Shown: piece by piece, positions 60,759 through 64,000 of the stretch | How the letters are laid out: every line of letters starts with the position of its first letter | Position numbering within the stretch: the stretch's first letter is position 1 | Assembly (NCBI GenBank): GCA_023269565.1 | Contig: JAHFTD010000002.1 | Location: forward strand, 1 to 64,000 | Source of the DNA: Opitutaceae bacterium | GTDB taxonomy: Bacteria > Verrucomicrobiota > Verrucomicrobiia > Opitutales > Opitutaceae | Direction of reading: 5' to 3' | DNA length: 64,000 bases | The notes under the pieces: model-generated | The model's database searches: none | What the model was told of the DNA's origin: nothing | The model's input: only the letters and a program-made list of their open reading frames with translations | Made by a program: the position numbers and the translations under genes

Positions 60759-62549
60759 CTAATTTTTCCCGGTCTTGAGCCGGGTTGCGAGCGCGTTCAT
60801 CTCCATCTCCAACTGCCGGCCCGATTCCACGCGGAGCGTCTGGCGCGCGCGCTCAAGCATCTGGAGTGCTGCCGGTGTCTCGCCGAGGCCTTGCAGGTGG
60901 TTGATGAACGGAGCGACGACCTGATCGAAGAAATCGATGCTCGCCCCGCGACCTTCGGTGTCGAGGAGATGCTTGAAGGTGCGGATTTGATCGGCCAGGT
61001 CCTCCTCGCGAATACTCCGCTCCATGCGCTCGGTCGACTGCCGGATGCTGAGGTCGGTGCGATCCGAGCTGTATTTGCGTGTGAGCCGCTGTTCCTCGTG
61101 GTTCGCCGCGCTCAGTTCGCCGCGCGCGCGCAGACTCTGGGCGATCTGCCGCTTGAAAGCCGCCTCGATATCCGGGTAACGCTGGAAAGCGATCGCTGCC
61201 TCGTGCAGCGTGACCTCGATCATGCGCGCGTCCACCCCCGCGCTCGTCTGGACGCGCAGCAGCATCCGCCAAGCTTCGAGGTTGCGATGCTCGCGGTTGA
61301 CGGCCTCGCGGGCGGCGCGCACCGCTCCGGCTAGGTCGCCGGTCCGGAGGTATTCGCCCGCAAAGGCGGTATGGAGTTGCGAGAATTTGTAGCCGGGCAG
61401 CGCGTGAAAGTGCTCGGAGAGGAACACCAGCTCGTGGTCGGTGACGTTGGCCCAAGTCTGCGGATCCCAGGCGAGCCCGACCACGAATTTCTGTTCGGCG
61501 TAGCGCCCGCAGTCGAGCACCCAGCCGTCGCCGCCGAGGTAGCCGAACCACGCGTGCCGGCCATCGAGCCCAGCGCCGCGGAGGAGGATGGTCGGGATGC
61601 CCTTGGCCTTGCCGGCGCTGTAAGCGAAGTAGGCCTGGTCGACGCAGATACCGCCCTCCTGCCGGATGGTGGCGAGCCGGTAGTCGGGCTTCTTCCAGTC
61701 GGACTGGTTGGCCACCAGCCGATCCTTGCGATAGCGGATGAGATCGTAGGCTTTGGCGAAGTCGGACAGCACCCACGGCACGTTGCTGCGCGCCCAATCC
61801 AGTTCGACAAAAGGCGCGGGCGAATCGACGACATATTTCAATTCGACGGCGGACAGACGCTTGAAGCGGTGCAAGGACTGGCCGCTGCGGTCGAGTTTAA
61901 TCCAGTAGGCAAAGGCGTCGGACGGCGCGGGAAATTCGCGCGGCAGCACGGAAGCGCTCACCTGTCCGTGCGGCCAGAACGGCGGCGGAGGCACGTCGAA
62001 CACCACCGCGATTGCGAGCGCGAGATTCTGGTAATCCGCGAAGTGCGCGGAGTCGGCGGTGTAGAGCTGCTGCAGAATGTCGAGCACGCGCAGCGGGTGG
62101 TCCACGGGCTGGAGCGTGGTGAAGAATTCCTCGGAGAAGGCGGCCGAGCCCAGTGCGTGGAGCTGCAGTTCGCGCGACAGGTGCGCCGCGGCTGAGCCAG
62201 GGCCCCACTGGTAGCGCGTGGCCATGTTGGCGTGTCCAACCTTCGCGGTTTTGACCGCGTCAACCCAATCGCGCACAGCCTTGCCGTCGGGTTGCCCGAG
62301 CAAATCGGCCCAGCGATAGAGATAATACCACGCCGCCGCCGCACCGCGGCCAGACTCGTAGGCGGCGAAGGCAGCGCGACGTAGCATCGCAACCTGCGAA
62401 CCCCAGCTGGTCCGCTCCGCTTCGTCCACCAGCGCAGTCACACGGCCGGGCGCGGGCACGCGGGCCAGCTCCGCGGAGGTTATGTCGTCGAGGGCCGCGA
62501 GGCGCGTGGCGGAGCAGAGGCTCAGCAGGAGGGCGATGCGCAGATGCAT
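60759..62549 (-). CDS. large exported protein with transglutaminase-like segment
   Basis: Signal peptide MHLRIALLLSLCSATRLAA; EGGICVDQAYFAYSAGKAKGIPTILLRGAGLDGRHAWFGYLGGDGWVLDCGRY resembles Cys-His-Asp transglutaminase core. Confidence 0.6.
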   Translation of the reverse strand: MHLRIALLLSLCSATRLAALDDITSAELARVPAPGRVTALVDEAERTSWGSQVAMLRRAAFAAYESGRGAAAAWYYLYRWADLLGQPDGKAVRDWVDAVKTAKVGHANMATRYQWGPGSAAAHLSRELQLHALGSAAFSEEFFTTLQPVDHPLRVLDILQQLYTADSAHFADYQNLALAIAVVFDVPPPPFWPHGQVSASVLPREFPAPSDAFAYWIKLDRSGQSLHRFKRLSAVELKYVVDSPAPFVELDWARSNVPWVLSDFAKAYDLIRYRKDRLVANQSDWKKPDYRLATIRQEGGICVDQAYFAYSAGKAKGIPTILLRGAGLDGRHAWFGYLGGDGWVLDCGRYAEQKFVVGLAWDPQTWANVTDHELVFLSEHFHALPGYKFSQLHTAFAGEYLRTGDLAGAVRAAREAVNREHRNLEAWRMLLRVQTSAGVDARMIEVTLHEAAIAFQRYPDIEAAFKRQIAQSLRARGELSAANHEEQRLTRKYSSDRTDLSIRQSTERMERSIREEDLADQIRTFKHLLDTEGRGASIDFFDQVVAPFINHLQGLGETPAALQMLERARQTLRVESGRQLEMEMNALATRLKTGKN

Positions 62550-62620
62550 GGTGCGAGCAAAGGCAATGCTCCACCCGCATGCAATCCGCCTTCCGTTCCG
62601 ATTTCCAAGCCGGGCCAGTT

Positions 62621-63325
62621 CTACAAACCCGGCATTGTCCCTGAATAGATGAGGGCAAACCCGATCGTATCCAGCGTGCCGTGCATGATGATCGAGACCC
62701 AGAGATTGCGCCCGCTCAGATAATACGCGAGGCACTGCATGACTCCGCCGAGTCCAGTGCTCAACATGCCGGAGGTTCCCTGGTAGCTGTGCAACGATCC
62801 GAAAAGGATGCTGCTCAGAATCACCGCGATTATTTTCCCGTCGAGCCGCTGTCCAAAGATGTCGGTCAGCCGATTGCACAGGTAGGCCCGGTTGATGATT
62901 TCCTCACCGAAGGCGGCAAACGTCCACGACAGCGTCAGGGCCACCAGCAACAGCCGCCAGTTACCAATCATGGGACGGAAGGAACTGAGGTCGGGCGGAT
63001 GGCTCGTGATCATAGCGACCAGCGGGTCAAACACCCAATTGCTGAGCGCGCCGGCGACCAGGCCGGCCAGCAAGCCCCAGCCGATTGTGCGCGGCCAGCC
63101 CATCGCGGGTCGGCCCATGCCGATTCCACGCCAACCAACGCGACGCAACATCAGCGACAGCCAGCCCAGCACCATCAGGGTCGGTGAGATCTGGATGCCA
63201 AAGCCAAGAAATTGGATGGAAGTTACCGCCCCAAGCAACAGCAGCTCCAGCATGGCGAGCGGCCGGCTCTGCGCATAAGCGTTGCGCCAATCGGCTGGCG
63301 CCGGGTGAATTTCATTCATGGGCAC
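62621..63325 (-). CDS. CPBP-family intramembrane glutamic endopeptidase (CAAX protease-like)
   Basis: FGEEIINRAYLCNRL (EExxxR), SSILFGSLHSYQG, SIIMHGTLDTIGFALI. Confidence 0.8.
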   Translation of the reverse strand: MPMNEIHPAPADWRNAYAQSRPLAMLELLLLGAVTSIQFLGFGIQISPTLMVLGWLSLMLRRVGWRGIGMGRPAMGWPRTIGWGLLAGLVAGALSNWVFDPLVAMITSHPPDLSSFRPMIGNWRLLLVALTLSWTFAAFGEEIINRAYLCNRLTDIFGQRLDGKIIAVILSSILFGSLHSYQGTSGMLSTGLGGVMQCLAYYLSGRNLWVSIIMHGTLDTIGFALIYSGTMPGL

Positions 63326-63484
63326 ACGGTGACGGGCTTCCCTCGATGGGCAAAGCGTTCTCGACGAGTGTGCTCGTATCCGCGTTGAGCACCCCCGGCC
63401 TTGCGTTAGGGGGACCGGACGCTCCCCCGGCCAGCAAGGTCGCGCTCGTTCGATCCATTGGAAGGACCGGCGAATGCGGGCCTC

Positions 63485-63742
63485 TCAAAATTTCGGGATC
63501 ACCCCGCGGGAGTTTTCCGGAACCTTCGGCGTTCGCCCGGCCGCGGCCGGGGCCCGGTTGACCACACTGGACTGAATGATCAACCCGTGGACTATGGGAA
63601 TGGCCTTATCGCCGCCCGGCGTGTAGTAATAGGAAACAGTATTGTCGCTCAACTGCAGTTCATTCCATTTGGTTCCATAGGCGCTGAGGGTCGATTGGAT
63701 TTGCTCCTCCGTCCAAGCGACCGGCAGCGTCAATTTCGCCAT
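63485..63742 (-). CDS. small hypothetical protein, start uncertain
   Basis: ORF MAKLTLPVAWTEEQIQSTLSAYGTKWNELQLSDNTVSYYYTPGGDKAIPIVHGL. Confidence 0.4.
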   Translation of the reverse strand: MAKLTLPVAWTEEQIQSTLSAYGTKWNELQLSDNTVSYYYTPGGDKAIPIVHGLIIQSSVVNRAPAAAGRTPKVPENSRGVIPKF

Positions 63743-64000
63743 GAGGGGACGCAGGGAGGGCATGGCAAGGTGACCTCGACCGTCAGATCGCCCGCGCAAA
63801 CTCCTCCGGCGGGATGCCGACGGCCTCCTGGGCCAGCGCCCAGCCGGGCAGCAGTTGCAGCAAAATGATGGCGACACGCCTCAGCACCACCCGAGCAAAA
63901 CAAAACCCCGCCGGCACGCAATCCGCCTTCACACCGCGGCCCATGAATCGAATCGACACCGCCGCGCCATGTGTCACGTTCGCCGCCATCACCCCTCGCC

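Overview
This 64 kb, high-GC window reads as ordinary chromosome from a Gram-negative bacterium, most likely Verrucomicrobia/Opitutaceae-like (inferred from gene content and style, not tested). It holds about 60 densely packed genes and no convincing tRNA, rRNA, CRISPR array, prophage or transposase. Recognisable housekeeping genes include rplU-rpmA, scpA and scpB (far apart), pgi, rsmI, lpxK, a topoisomerase III-like gene, fba, menB/menD/menF, metG, rdgB, ribD, alaS, pdxH, a long ispH, glgB, an lptD-like gene, trxA and exbB/exbD. Less ordinary parts: (1) a minus-strand operon at 40.7-44.7 kb with a ParA-like ATPase but no ParB, an unknown protein, a Pro-rich coiled-coil protein and a predicted outer-membrane beta-barrel protein, which is my best candidate for an undescribed system; (2) a hybrid kinase / response regulator / HisKA-REC-adenylate cyclase module at 47.3-51.7 kb; (3) an ECF sigma / exported proteins / zf-HC2 operon at 22.5-24.7 kb; (4) alaS carrying an AT-richer in-frame insertion, an internal short repeat and a REP-like palindrome that supplies its stop codon; (5) promoter-like sequences placed so close to start codons that the mRNAs would be leaderless; (6) terminator-like hairpins whose U-tract abuts an ATG; (7) convergent gene pairs that share overlapping stop codons. 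Product names are from reading the translations; no searches were run.
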